NCBI GenBank assembly: GCA_041725895.1
Contig: JBGRQA010000005.1
Coordinates: forward strand, 193,447-257,446
Reading direction: 5' to 3'
DNA length: 64,000 bases
Origin: JBGRQA01 sp041725895
GTDB lineage: Bacteria; Bacteroidota; Bacteroidia; Bacteroidales; Marinifilaceae
Positions within the stretch are counted from its first letter, which is position 1. Each line of letters opens with the position of its first letter. A program made the position numbers and the translations under genes. Of the stretch, positions 52,873 through 60,849 are shown piece after piece. The notes under the pieces are model-generated. The model did not search any database and was not told the DNA's origin. It saw only the letters and a program-made list of their open reading frames with translations.

Positions 52873-54327
52873 ATGCTAAGACAAAGTTTACAGCAAAAAT
52901 TATTACAAAAACTTTCTCCGCAACAAATCCAGGTGATTAAGTTGCTGGAATTGCCCACCCTACAGTTGGAACAACGTATCAAGAAGGAATTGGAAGAGAA
53001 TCCTGTCCTGGAAGAAGGAGGCAATGAGGAGGAATTGTTTAATAATGATTCGGTGGAGGAGACTCAGGAGAATGATAGTGATCAGGAGGAGTTTACCCTT
53101 GAGGATTACATGAACGAAGAGGATGTTCCCTCCTACAAACTGATGTCTCAAAATTACTCCAAAGATGATAAGCATGAGGAGATTCCTTTTTCAGGGGGTA
53201 CAACCTTTCATGAGCTACTGATTTCTCAGTTGGGTTTGCGTATTCTTTCGGAACATCAATACACTTTAGCCGAATATCTGATCGGGAATATTGATGAAGA
53301 TGGTTATCTGCGACGGGATTTGGATTCCATCGTTGATGATATTGCTTTTGCTATGGGGATTGAAACCAGCGAGGCCGAATTGCTGGAGATTCTTGAAATC
53401 ATTCAGGATTTTGATCCGGCAGGTGTTGGTGCCAGAGATCTTCAGGAGTGTCTGCTGTTACAGATTAAGCGGAAAGGGAAGTACAACCCCGATGTGAAAC
53501 TGGCCTTCCTGATTTTGAAAAAGCACTTTGATGAATTTACACGGAAGCATTACGACAAGATTCAGAAGCGAGTGAATGCAACCGATGAAGATTTAAAATG
53601 TGCTATCGACGAAATTTTGAAACTGAATCCAAAGCCGGGATCTTCTTTTAGCAGTCCGCTATCCAAAACATCACCCCCAATTGTCCCCGATTTTATTCTG
53701 GAAGCTCAGGATGGGGAGTTGATGCTAAGCTTGAATGCCCGAAATGTTCCCGAATTGCATATCAGCCGAACTTATTCCGAAATGCTGGAGGGATATGCCA
53801 GCAATAAAAAGAATCAGACCCGCGAACAAAAGGATGCGGTGATGTTTGTAAAACAGAAGCTGGATTCTGCCAAGTGGTTCATCGATGCCATTCGTCAAAG
53901 GCAAAATACGCTTTTGATGACCATGAATGCCATTATCGAATTTCAGAAGGAGTATTTTCTTGAAGGGGATGAAAAGAATCTGAAACCCATGATTTTGAAA
54001 GATATTGCGGATATTACCGGATTGGATATATCTACAATTTCACGTGTATCCAACTCGAAATACATTCAAACGCATTTTGGAATCTTCTCTTTGAAGTATT
54101 TCTTTTCGGAAGGAATGCAAACCCAAAGTGGAGAAGAGGTATCTACCCGTGAGATTAAAAAGATTTTGCAGGAGTGTATCGATAATGAGGACAAGCGAAA
54201 ACCCCTTACCGATGAGAAACTGATGGCTATCCTAAAGGAGAAGTCGTATAAGATTGCTCGTCGTACGGTTGCCAAATACCGGGAGCAGTTAAATATACCT
54301 GTTGCCCGTTTGCGTAAAGAATTGTAG
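52873..54327 (+). CDS. rpoN: RNA polymerase sigma-54 factor
   Basis: A 484-residue sigma-54. The Gln/Leu-rich region I (LRQSLQQKLLQKLSPQQIQVIKLLE) that binds enhancer-activated ATPases, an acidic region II (about 50-90), the core-binding domain (about 95-300) and the C-terminal RpoN box ARRTVAKYRE (about 463-472) are all present. It directs polymerase to -24/-12 promoters, which need AAA+ activators. None of these activators is in the window. It follows asnS but is behind a terminator and so likely has its own promoter. Confidence 0.98.
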   Translation: MLRQSLQQKLLQKLSPQQIQVIKLLELPTLQLEQRIKKELEENPVLEEGGNEEELFNNDSVEETQENDSDQEEFTLEDYMNEEDVPSYKLMSQNYSKDDKHEEIPFSGGTTFHELLISQLGLRILSEHQYTLAEYLIGNIDEDGYLRRDLDSIVDDIAFAMGIETSEAELLEILEIIQDFDPAGVGARDLQECLLLQIKRKGKYNPDVKLAFLILKKHFDEFTRKHYDKIQKRVNATDEDLKCAIDEILKLNPKPGSSFSSPLSKTSPPIVPDFILEAQDGELMLSLNARNVPELHISRTYSEMLEGYASNKKNQTREQKDAVMFVKQKLDSAKWFIDAIRQRQNTLLMTMNAIIEFQKEYFLEGDEKNLKPMILKDIADITGLDISTISRVSNSKYIQTHFGIFSLKYFFSEGMQTQSGEEVSTREIKKILQECIDNEDKRKPLTDEKLMAILKEKSYKIARRTVAKYREQLNIPVARLRKEL

Positions 54328-54622
54328 GTCTGAAGTTTTTCCCATTGTATCCGAAGGGGGAAAGCTTTCCGATTGTATATAGTAGCAGGTGAATCGCAAT
54401 CAAGGGGATCTGATTCCGGGAATCAATTTTGCTTTGATGCACCATTCAGGAGAACTTCTTCTCACCACATCGTTTGGTAGTTGGTAGTACGGCTCTACGC
54501 TATAGCTATTGGGAGAAACATTGAGAAACAAATAGTAAAAAGGATGAGACTGGCCCGGTTTACAATAATGGGGTTCATTCTTAAAAATCTCGGGACAACC
54601 GAGTTATTCAAATTATAGATTC

Positions 54623-55225
54623 ATGAAATTTGCCCGCCTTATTTCCGGGATGTTCCATCCCATGTTAATGCCCCTTTTCGGATTGTTTATTATTTTTCAT
54701 TCCGGTTCATTTCTGGATATGACTCCTTTGGGAATCAAACGGATGATTTATCTGATTGTTTTGGTGTCAACGGTTCTATTGCCTTTGAGTATTTTGCCTC
54801 TTTTGAAGATGCAAAAAATAATCACCGGATTCGGAATGCCTACTCATCGTGAAAGGGTTTTGCCCCTACTCTTTTCTGCCATATTCTACTACTTTGGCTA
54901 TTTTCTTTTAAAACGACTTCCCATTAGTAGTGTAATTCAAGATTTTCAGTTGGCTGCCATTATTGCTATTCTTATGGTGATGCTGGTTAGTATGAAATGG
55001 AAGATTAGTTTGCACATGACCGGAATCGGTGGTTTATTAGGCTTAATAATAGCAATGACGATTCTCTATTCAGCTTCTCTTCGAATTGTATTTGTATTGG
55101 CTATTCTGGCTGCAGGTATACTGGGTACTGCACGTTTACGCTTGAATGTTCATACTCCGGCTCAGGTATATTCCGGTTTGGGCTTAGGTTTCGTTACGAT
55201 TCTATTAACGGTTCTTCTGTCTTAG
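54623..55225 (+). CDS. PAP2-like membrane protein
   Basis: A 200-residue protein with five to six transmembrane helices. The segment WKISLHMTGIGGLLG and the later ARLRLNVHTPAQVYSGLGLGF recall motifs 2 and 3 of the PAP2 phosphatase superfamily, with conserved His in each. The first motif (K-x6-R-P) is not clear, so activity as a lipid phosphatase is uncertain. Upstream 54328-54622 holds no other gene. Confidence 0.7.
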   Translation: MKFARLISGMFHPMLMPLFGLFIIFHSGSFLDMTPLGIKRMIYLIVLVSTVLLPLSILPLLKMQKIITGFGMPTHRERVLPLLFSAIFYYFGYFLLKRLPISSVIQDFQLAAIIAILMVMLVSMKWKISLHMTGIGGLLGLIIAMTILYSASLRIVFVLAILAAGILGTARLRLNVHTPAQVYSGLGLGFVTILLTVLLS

Positions 55226-55358
55226 ATAGAACCGAATCGTTTTGATGCTGAGAAAATGGGGGAGGGCAGGAATCTTTAATTTGGAGATCAATAGATGAGA
55301 ATATGGTGATCTTACTCCCTTTTGTTACGTTTGCTTTTCCTATATTGTGGTGATAAGG

Positions 55359-55418
55359 TAAAAAAGAAGCTGATTCGAACTTCAAATGGTAGTTTGGTGT
55401 TTGAAATTCGAATCAGCC
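55359..55418 (-). terminator. Terminator of the SPOR lipoprotein genes
   Basis: On the minus strand GCTGATTCGAA and TTCGAATCAGC, extended by partial inner pairing (TTTCAAA/TTTGAAG), followed by TTCTTTTTT. It lies 20 bases after the SPOR gene stop. Confidence 0.75.
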
Positions 55419-55440
55419 TGTATGCTTTTCTTTAAAGATA

Positions 55441-55848
55441 TTACTGCCTTAGTAACCAAAGATCCGGTTTCCGGTTTAATTTTCGGAGTCGTTTTAGTTC
55501 ATGCAATGCTTCCTCCTTTTGAGGAAAAGATACCAGGGTAACACGATAACGACCTTTATTGTACAGAACTTTTGAAGGGTATCCTTTTCGGTACAATTGT
55601 TTTCTTAGTTGTTCGGCTTGGTTCTTTACATTATAGCTGGCTGCAATCACATGAAAATTTATCCCCGCAATAATAGGAGTTGTCTTTTGACCCGTACTAC
55701 TCTCCGAAGTTTTGGGTTGGGAGCTTGGTTCAGGGGCAACTCTTTCTACATTATGTGGTGTTTCATTTCTTTTCCCGTTATTTACTTCCTGGTTACAGGA
55801 GAATGAAAGCAGGGAAAACAGGATCACATACAATTGATACTTTTTCAT
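55441..55848 (-). CDS. SPOR-domain lipoprotein (135 aa)
   Basis: A lipoprotein signal peptide (lipobox SFSC, Cys18), a Pro/Ser/Thr-rich linker and a C-terminal SPOR domain (about 60-135: FHVIAASYNVKNQAEQLRKQLYRKGYPSKVLY). SPOR domains bind denuded peptidoglycan and often mark the division site. It starts 24 bases after the stop of a paralogous SPOR gene on the same strand. Confidence 0.88.
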   Translation of the reverse strand: MKKYQLYVILFSLLSFSCNQEVNNGKRNETPHNVERVAPEPSSQPKTSESSTGQKTTPIIAGINFHVIAASYNVKNQAEQLRKQLYRKGYPSKVLYNKGRYRVTLVSFPQKEEALHELKRLRKLNRKPDLWLLRQ

Positions 55849-55872
55849 TTCAGGTGAGATTTTAGGAGCATT

Positions 55873-56283
55873 TTAACTTTTTATATAAAGCCATACATCC
55901 TTGTGTTCCTCTGTAGAACGTGCTGATCTTAATGCTTGAAATGCCTCTTTTCTGTCTGAAAATTCCATATAGGATACTCTGAAAAAACCGTTCGAAGCCG
56001 GATGAATTCTTGAAGTAAAGCCATCTTGCTTTAGTTTTCCCTGAAACTGCTCTGCATTTTTCTGGTGTTGGAAACTGGCGGAAATCAAAAAATATTTAGC
56101 TTCTGGTTTCACCACTTTTTTCACTGGAGCTGGAACCGGTTTGGGTTTGGGCGTTACTTTTTTCTTTTTCACTACCTTCTTCACCTGAGTTTTTTGTGGC
56201 ACCTTTTTTTCCTCCTTGCAGGAGCTCATAGCCAAACCAACGCAGAGCGCTGAAAGGATAAAAATCTTAAATGGATGTCGCAT
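55873..56283 (-). CDS. SPOR-domain lipoprotein with Lys/Pro linker
   Basis: About 136 residues from the Met at 56283 (MRHPFKIFILSALCVGLAMS, lipobox AMSSC). The frame is open to 56313. A long Lys/Pro/Val-rich linker (about 25-60) may span the cell wall, followed by a SPOR domain (about 63-136). It is paralogous to the gene directly downstream, and both read leftwards as a pair. Confidence 0.88.
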   Translation of the reverse strand: MRHPFKIFILSALCVGLAMSSCKEEKKVPQKTQVKKVVKKKKVTPKPKPVPAPVKKVVKPEAKYFLISASFQHQKNAEQFQGKLKQDGFTSRIHPASNGFFRVSYMEFSDRKEAFQALRSARSTEEHKDVWLYIKS

Positions 56284-56479
56284 AATTTTAAAGCTTAATA
56301 TAATATATATCAAATTTACACAATTTTTAAAAGTTATGACAGAATCCCTTTAAAATAATTATTAATACAAATTTTACCCCGAGAGAATGGAATATCCCAA
56401 AAACTCATATAAATTTGAACTAGCCGGAGAATACAGACGTGCTTTGAAGAAAAAATGTTGAATTAAAAAAAGAATTAGT

Positions 56480-56863
56480 ATGAAAACTATTGCATTAGTG
56501 GCTCATAATGAAAAGAAGAGTATAATGCTTGCATGGGTGAAGAGACACCTGGATGAATTAAAGAAGCACAAACTGATTGGAACCTCAAATACATCTGAAT
56601 TGTTAAATTCCGTGCTGGATTTGAATGTTCAGCCATTTGGACACGGCCCTAATGGTGGTGATATTTTATTGGCAGCCCAGATTTTGGAGGGGAAAGTTGA
56701 TGAAGTGATCTTCCTGATTGATGCCGAAACACCACATGGACACGAACACGATATTCAAACTCTGATTCGTACCTGTGTGATCAACAATATCCCAATCGCC
56801 CTGAATTTGGCTACTGCAGACTTTTTGGTAAAACTTAATAAATCAGAGGAAGTTAAGGCTTAA
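56480..56863 (+). CDS. mgsA: Methylglyoxal synthase
   Basis: A 127-residue MgsA that converts dihydroxyacetone phosphate to methylglyoxal and free phosphate. Aligned with the E. coli enzyme, H10, D61 (GPNGGD), D81, H88 and D91 correspond to H19, D71, D91, H98 and D101. It is slightly shorter than the E. coli enzyme (152). The gene lies directly upstream of a phosphate transporter, whose Pho-box-like repeats overlap its stop codon. In E. coli MgsA is inhibited by phosphate and so active when phosphate is scarce, which fits this pairing. Confidence 0.9.
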   Translation: MKTIALVAHNEKKSIMLAWVKRHLDELKKHKLIGTSNTSELLNSVLDLNVQPFGHGPNGGDILLAAQILEGKVDEVIFLIDAETPHGHEHDIQTLIRTCVINNIPIALNLATADFLVKLNKSEEVKA

Positions 56864-56926
56864 CGTTAAATTAACACAAAGTTAATTTTTTAGAAACAAA
56901 GTGCTCTCCATGTGTTAGTATGTTTG
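56860..56926 (+). promoter_or_regulatory. Pho-box-like promoter of the phosphate transporter
   Basis: TTAAC (56860), TTAAC (56871) and TTAAT (56882) at 11-bp intervals, then TATGTTTG (56919-56926, exact TAnnTTTG) 37 bases after the start of the last repeat. It begins inside the mgsA stop codon. The geometry is the same as at 29840 and 32579. Confidence 0.68.
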
Positions 56927-56951
56927 CGTCGAATTTACTAACTTAATAAGC

Positions 56952-59246
56952 ATGGAGAACTTTTATCTGATTATTGTAGTTGTGCTTTTTGCACTGGCCA
57001 TTTCTGACCTTATTGTTGGGGTGAGTAATGATGCCGTTAACTTTTTGAACTCTGCTTTTGGTTCAAAAGCTGCTCCCCGATGGGCCATCATGGTGATTGC
57101 CAGTTTGGGGATTTTGATTGGTGCCACTTTCTCGAGTGGTATGATGGAGGTGGCCCGAAAGGGAATTTTCCATCCGGACCAGTTCTATTTTGCAGAGATC
57201 ATGATCATTTTTATTGCCGTAATGCTAACGGATATCCTTCTTTTGGATTTTTACAATACCGTTGGCTTGCCTACTTCCACTACGGTGTCCATTGTATTCG
57301 AATTGTTGGGAGCGGCCGTGGCTGTTGCCCTGGTGAAAATCTCAGCTTCGGATGAAACCATGCTTGATTTGGGTAAGTACATCAATTCAGCAAAAGCACT
57401 GGCCATTATTAGTGGTATTCTCTTAAGTGTGGTGATTGCTTTCTTGTCCGGATCAATCATACAGTACATTACTCGTATGATCTTTACCTATCGTATTGAG
57501 AATTCGTTTAAATATTTTGGAGCCATTTTTGGAGGTTTCGCCATTACTGCAATTACCTACTTTATCCTGATTAAGGGAGCTAAAGGTTCTTCCTTTATCA
57601 CTAAGGAGACGTTGACCTGGATTAAAGCGAATACCTGGACTATTATCGGACTTAGCTTTGTGTGTTGGACCCTGCTGCTACAACTTTTGGTTTGGTTTGT
57701 TCGTTTGAACATCCTTAAGGTTATTGTGCTGGTGGGGACTTTTGCTTTGGCCATGGCATTTGCCGGTAACGACCTGGTGAATTTTATTGGAGTTCCATTG
57801 GCTGGTTTCAAATCTTTCCAGGCCTTTACATCTACTCCTGGCGCTACCCCATATAATTATACAATGGAGTTTCTTACCCAAAAGGTGCAAACCGAATCCT
57901 ATCTGCTGGTTATTGCCGGTTTGATTATGACGGTTACGCTTTGGTTTTCGAAGAAAGCGCGTACAGTTACTGAGACTGAAATTGGCTTGAGTACCCAGTC
58001 AGAGGGAGATGAACGTTTTGGATCGTCCTATTTTGCCCGTTTGATCGTGCGTCGTGCACTTTCTTTCAACAATCGTTTAAAGAGAGTGATGCCTGAAGGA
58101 ATGCAAAAATCTTTGGCACGCCGTTTCGACAAACCGGAATTCAAGCAGGAGATTAAAAAGGAGGATCAGCAGGCTTTTGATATGATACGTGCCTCTGTAA
58201 ACCTAACAGTGGCTTCCATCCTGATTTCCATCGGTACCTCATTGAAGTTACCTCTTTCTACTACCTATGTAACTTTTATGGTGGCAATGGGTACTTCATT
58301 GGCCGACCGTGCCTGGGGTAGAGATTCTGCCGTATATCGAATTACCGGAGTATTGACTGTTATTGGTGGTTGGTTCTTTACTGCACTAATTGCCTTTACG
58401 GCTGCCTTTATTTTTGCAAACCTAATCAATTGGTTTGGTGGCGTTGCAATTTTTGGTTTGCTTGTAGTTGCAATTGTTTTGATTGTTCGTTCTCACCTGG
58501 TACATCGTCGTAAGGCAAAAGAAAAAGCTGAAAAGGCAGTGGAGGAAGAGAAGATTTCCTTGGGAGATGGTATGTTTGAGCAATGCAATTACGCAGTAGT
58601 ATCAGTTTCTAAAACTATTCCTGAACTGTACGCTAAAATGGTGAAAGGACTGGTGGAAGAGGATCGATCTTTACTGAAGAGTACCTTTAAGAAAGTGGAG
58701 AAGATGGATGCCGAAGTGAAGAGTCTCAAGAATAATGTTCCGAATGTTGTACGGAAATTACGTAAGGATAGTATTTCTACCGGGCCATACTACGTTCAGT
58801 TAATCGATTACCTTCGTGAAATAGCTCATGCTATGAGCTTTGTTGCGCAACCCATCTACGATCATGTGGATAACAATCACAAGGGAATGATTGAGGAGCA
58901 GGCTAAGGAACTGTTTCAAATATCCGAAGCGTTGAAGAACCTATTTGCGAATATTAATATTTTGATTGCCAATCAGAATTACGATACAGAAATGATCGAT
59001 AAGGTTTTGGCGGAAAGAAAAGAAGTTGTACAGCTGATTCGTAAATGTCGTAAGGAGCAGATCAAGCGGATTAAGAATGCCAGTGTAGGTACTCGTAATT
59101 CTGTATTGTTCCTTGGAATTTTGAACGAAACAAAGAACCTAACTCTGTTTTCCGGTAATGTTTTAAAAGCATCCCGCGATTTTACGGTGTTAAATAGTGG
59201 TAAAACGAATTATACAGAGGAGGATTTAATAACCTTCGAAGGATAA
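56952..59246 (+). CDS. PiT-type phosphate transporter fused to a PhoU-like domain
   Basis: A 764-residue protein. The membrane part (about 1-510) has the two PiT/Pho-4 repeats: SNDAVNFLNSAFGSKAA near the N-terminus and AFAGNDLVNFIGVPLAGF at about 270-290. A basic linker follows at about 505-525. The C-terminal part (about 535-764) is a helical PhoU-like domain that probably regulates the channel in the cytoplasm. It takes up inorganic phosphate with protons or sodium. Fusion of PiT and PhoU-like domains occurs in Bacteroidota, and elsewhere they are separate genes. The Pho-box-like promoter suggests control by PhoB. Confidence 0.93.
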   Translation: MENFYLIIVVVLFALAISDLIVGVSNDAVNFLNSAFGSKAAPRWAIMVIASLGILIGATFSSGMMEVARKGIFHPDQFYFAEIMIIFIAVMLTDILLLDFYNTVGLPTSTTVSIVFELLGAAVAVALVKISASDETMLDLGKYINSAKALAIISGILLSVVIAFLSGSIIQYITRMIFTYRIENSFKYFGAIFGGFAITAITYFILIKGAKGSSFITKETLTWIKANTWTIIGLSFVCWTLLLQLLVWFVRLNILKVIVLVGTFALAMAFAGNDLVNFIGVPLAGFKSFQAFTSTPGATPYNYTMEFLTQKVQTESYLLVIAGLIMTVTLWFSKKARTVTETEIGLSTQSEGDERFGSSYFARLIVRRALSFNNRLKRVMPEGMQKSLARRFDKPEFKQEIKKEDQQAFDMIRASVNLTVASILISIGTSLKLPLSTTYVTFMVAMGTSLADRAWGRDSAVYRITGVLTVIGGWFFTALIAFTAAFIFANLINWFGGVAIFGLLVVAIVLIVRSHLVHRRKAKEKAEKAVEEEKISLGDGMFEQCNYAVVSVSKTIPELYAKMVKGLVEEDRSLLKSTFKKVEKMDAEVKSLKNNVPNVVRKLRKDSISTGPYYVQLIDYLREIAHAMSFVAQPIYDHVDNNHKGMIEEQAKELFQISEALKNLFANINILIANQNYDTEMIDKVLAERKEVVQLIRKCRKEQIKRIKNASVGTRNSVLFLGILNETKNLTLFSGNVLKASRDFTVLNSGKTNYTEEDLITFEG

Positions 59247-59270
59247 TACACCCACAAGCAATAGCAATTG

Positions 59271-59299
59271 AAAAGCGGCCCTTTATAAAGGCCGCTTTT
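59271..59299. terminator. Terminator after phosphate transporter gene
   Basis: AAAAGCGGCC and GGCCGCTTTT with loop CTTTATAAA, followed by TT. It lies between convergent genes. Confidence 0.88.
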
Positions 59300-59830
59300 T
59301 TATTGTTCCGGTTTTCGAACCAAAATTCCTTCCAATTGGAAGTAGGAATCGAATTCTTTTTGATGATCTTCAATGTATTCTTCAAAATGTTTCTGACGAT
59401 CAAACTTTTTTTGAAATAGATCTTTGGATAGATAGAAGAGTTTTAGTCGATGTCGGGAAATGGCCTTTGTACGAAAAATAAGATAATTGGAGCGTCCGCT
59501 CTTTTCCAGCATCTGAATGTTAAAATAGGTCCTTTTATTAATGGTACTGGTGAACATCCGAATGTTTTCGATTGATTTTATCAGGGTGGTTGAATCCTGG
59601 TAATCCACAAGTTGAATTAAATGTTCATGGTCATTAAAAGGAATTATTTCTACATATCCCCCAATTCGATCTTCCTTTTTTTCCGTTGTAAGAATCCATT
59701 GGCCTAGCAGGCTACTATCGATGGATGCTTCCGATGAAGAAGTAATAGGTACTTCAGATTCATAATAATTGCAACTGGAAAGCAGTAGAAGGGTACATAA
59801 GTAAAATAGTATGTGTTTTGATTGTTTCAT
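59300..59830 (-). CDS. Lipoprotein of unknown function (176 aa)
   Basis: A lipoprotein signal peptide (lipobox LLSSC, Cys20) and a body of mixed beta strands without a recognised domain (LLGQWILTTEKKEDRIGGYVEI). It starts 35 bases after the stop of the sirtuin gene on the same strand and may be co-transcribed with it. Function is unknown. Confidence 0.75.
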   Translation of the reverse strand: MKQSKHILFYLCTLLLLSSCNYYESEVPITSSSEASIDSSLLGQWILTTEKKEDRIGGYVEIIPFNDHEHLIQLVDYQDSTTLIKSIENIRMFTSTINKRTYFNIQMLEKSGRSNYLIFRTKAISRHRLKLFYLSKDLFQKKFDRQKHFEEYIEDHQKEFDSYFQLEGILVRKPEQ

Positions 59831-59865
59831 TGGTAGGTGTCGGTTATCAATTTATAAGTAGAGTT

Positions 59866-60567
59866 TTATTTTGATGAAATACGGTATTCATTTAGTATAT
59901 CTTTAAGGATTTGCATTCCCTTTCCGGCTTTTTCCTGAATGTAGTGAATGGATCGGGAACTTGAAATCTGAGCGGGAGAAGGATCGATTAGGAAAACTGG
60001 TACCGAAGCAGGCAAATATTCAATGAGTCCGGCAGCAGGATATACATTTAGCGAAGTACCAATTATTAGGAAAAGATCTGCTTGCTGCACAATTTTTATG
60101 GCCTGGTCAATGGCAGGAACGGCTTCTCCAAACCAAACGATGTGTGGTCGAAGTTGTGAGCCCTTTTCACATTTGTCTCCCATTTTCAGTTCCCAATGAT
60201 CCAATTCGTAAATAAGATTCGGATCAACTGTACTGCGGGCTTTCTTTAGTTCTCCATGCAGGTGGAGAACTTTTTTGCTTCCGGCGCGCTCGTGTAAATC
60301 ATCAACATTTTGAGTTACAATTTCTACGTCAAAATCCTTTTCCAGTTCGGCAAGTATTTGGTGCCCATTATTGGGGGTACACTCAAAAAGTTGCTTTCGC
60401 CTTTGGTTGTAGAATCTTTGAACCAGTTCCGGATTGTTTGCCCAGGCCTGGGGACTGGCCACTTCCATCACATCGTATTCTTCCCAGAGGCCACCCATTT
60501 CCCGAAAGGTACGGATTCCACTTTCGGCACTCATGCCGGCACCACTTAGCACAACCAGTTTTTTCAT
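59866..60567 (-). CDS. Sir2-family NAD-dependent deacylase (CobB-like)
   Basis: 233 residues from the Met at 60567 (MKKLVVLSGAGMSAESGIRT). The open frame reaches 60612. GAGMSAESGI, the TQNVDDLHERAG motif, catalytic His (LHLHGEL), GTSLNVYPAAGL and the FxNxRR pattern (FYNQRR) with Tyr and Arg are typical of class III sirtuins that remove succinyl or malonyl groups. The four zinc-binding cysteines are largely missing, with only one Cys in GDKCEKGSQLRPH. It removes acyl groups from lysines using NAD. Confidence 0.9.
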   Translation of the reverse strand: MKKLVVLSGAGMSAESGIRTFREMGGLWEEYDVMEVASPQAWANNPELVQRFYNQRRKQLFECTPNNGHQILAELEKDFDVEIVTQNVDDLHERAGSKKVLHLHGELKKARSTVDPNLIYELDHWELKMGDKCEKGSQLRPHIVWFGEAVPAIDQAIKIVQQADLFLIIGTSLNVYPAAGLIEYLPASVPVFLIDPSPAQISSSRSIHYIQEKAGKGMQILKDILNEYRISSK

Positions 60568-60849
60568 CAGTACTACGATTAAGTTCGTTTTTATTGTTTG
60601 GGAAATGCACAAAAAGGGAATAATATCTATTGGTGCATCGTTTCCAACTTAACAAAATTATAAAAAGATGAGTTTCTTATCCTAAATTTCACCCTCTAAA
60701 TTGTTGAATTTAAATTTTGTTATCTCCCAATTTAGCGATTTATTGATACGATACAAAATAGAGGAAAAAATTCTCAGTCTCTGTGCAAGGGGAGATTTTC
60801 AATAAATTTAATCAAGGGGATAATTATTTTTTCTTACTATTTTTGCTCC

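Noticed and set aside
60838..60845. TATTTTTG as a dnaG promoter
   Set aside because: It ends only four bases before the dnaG ATG, so transcription would begin at or inside the start codon.
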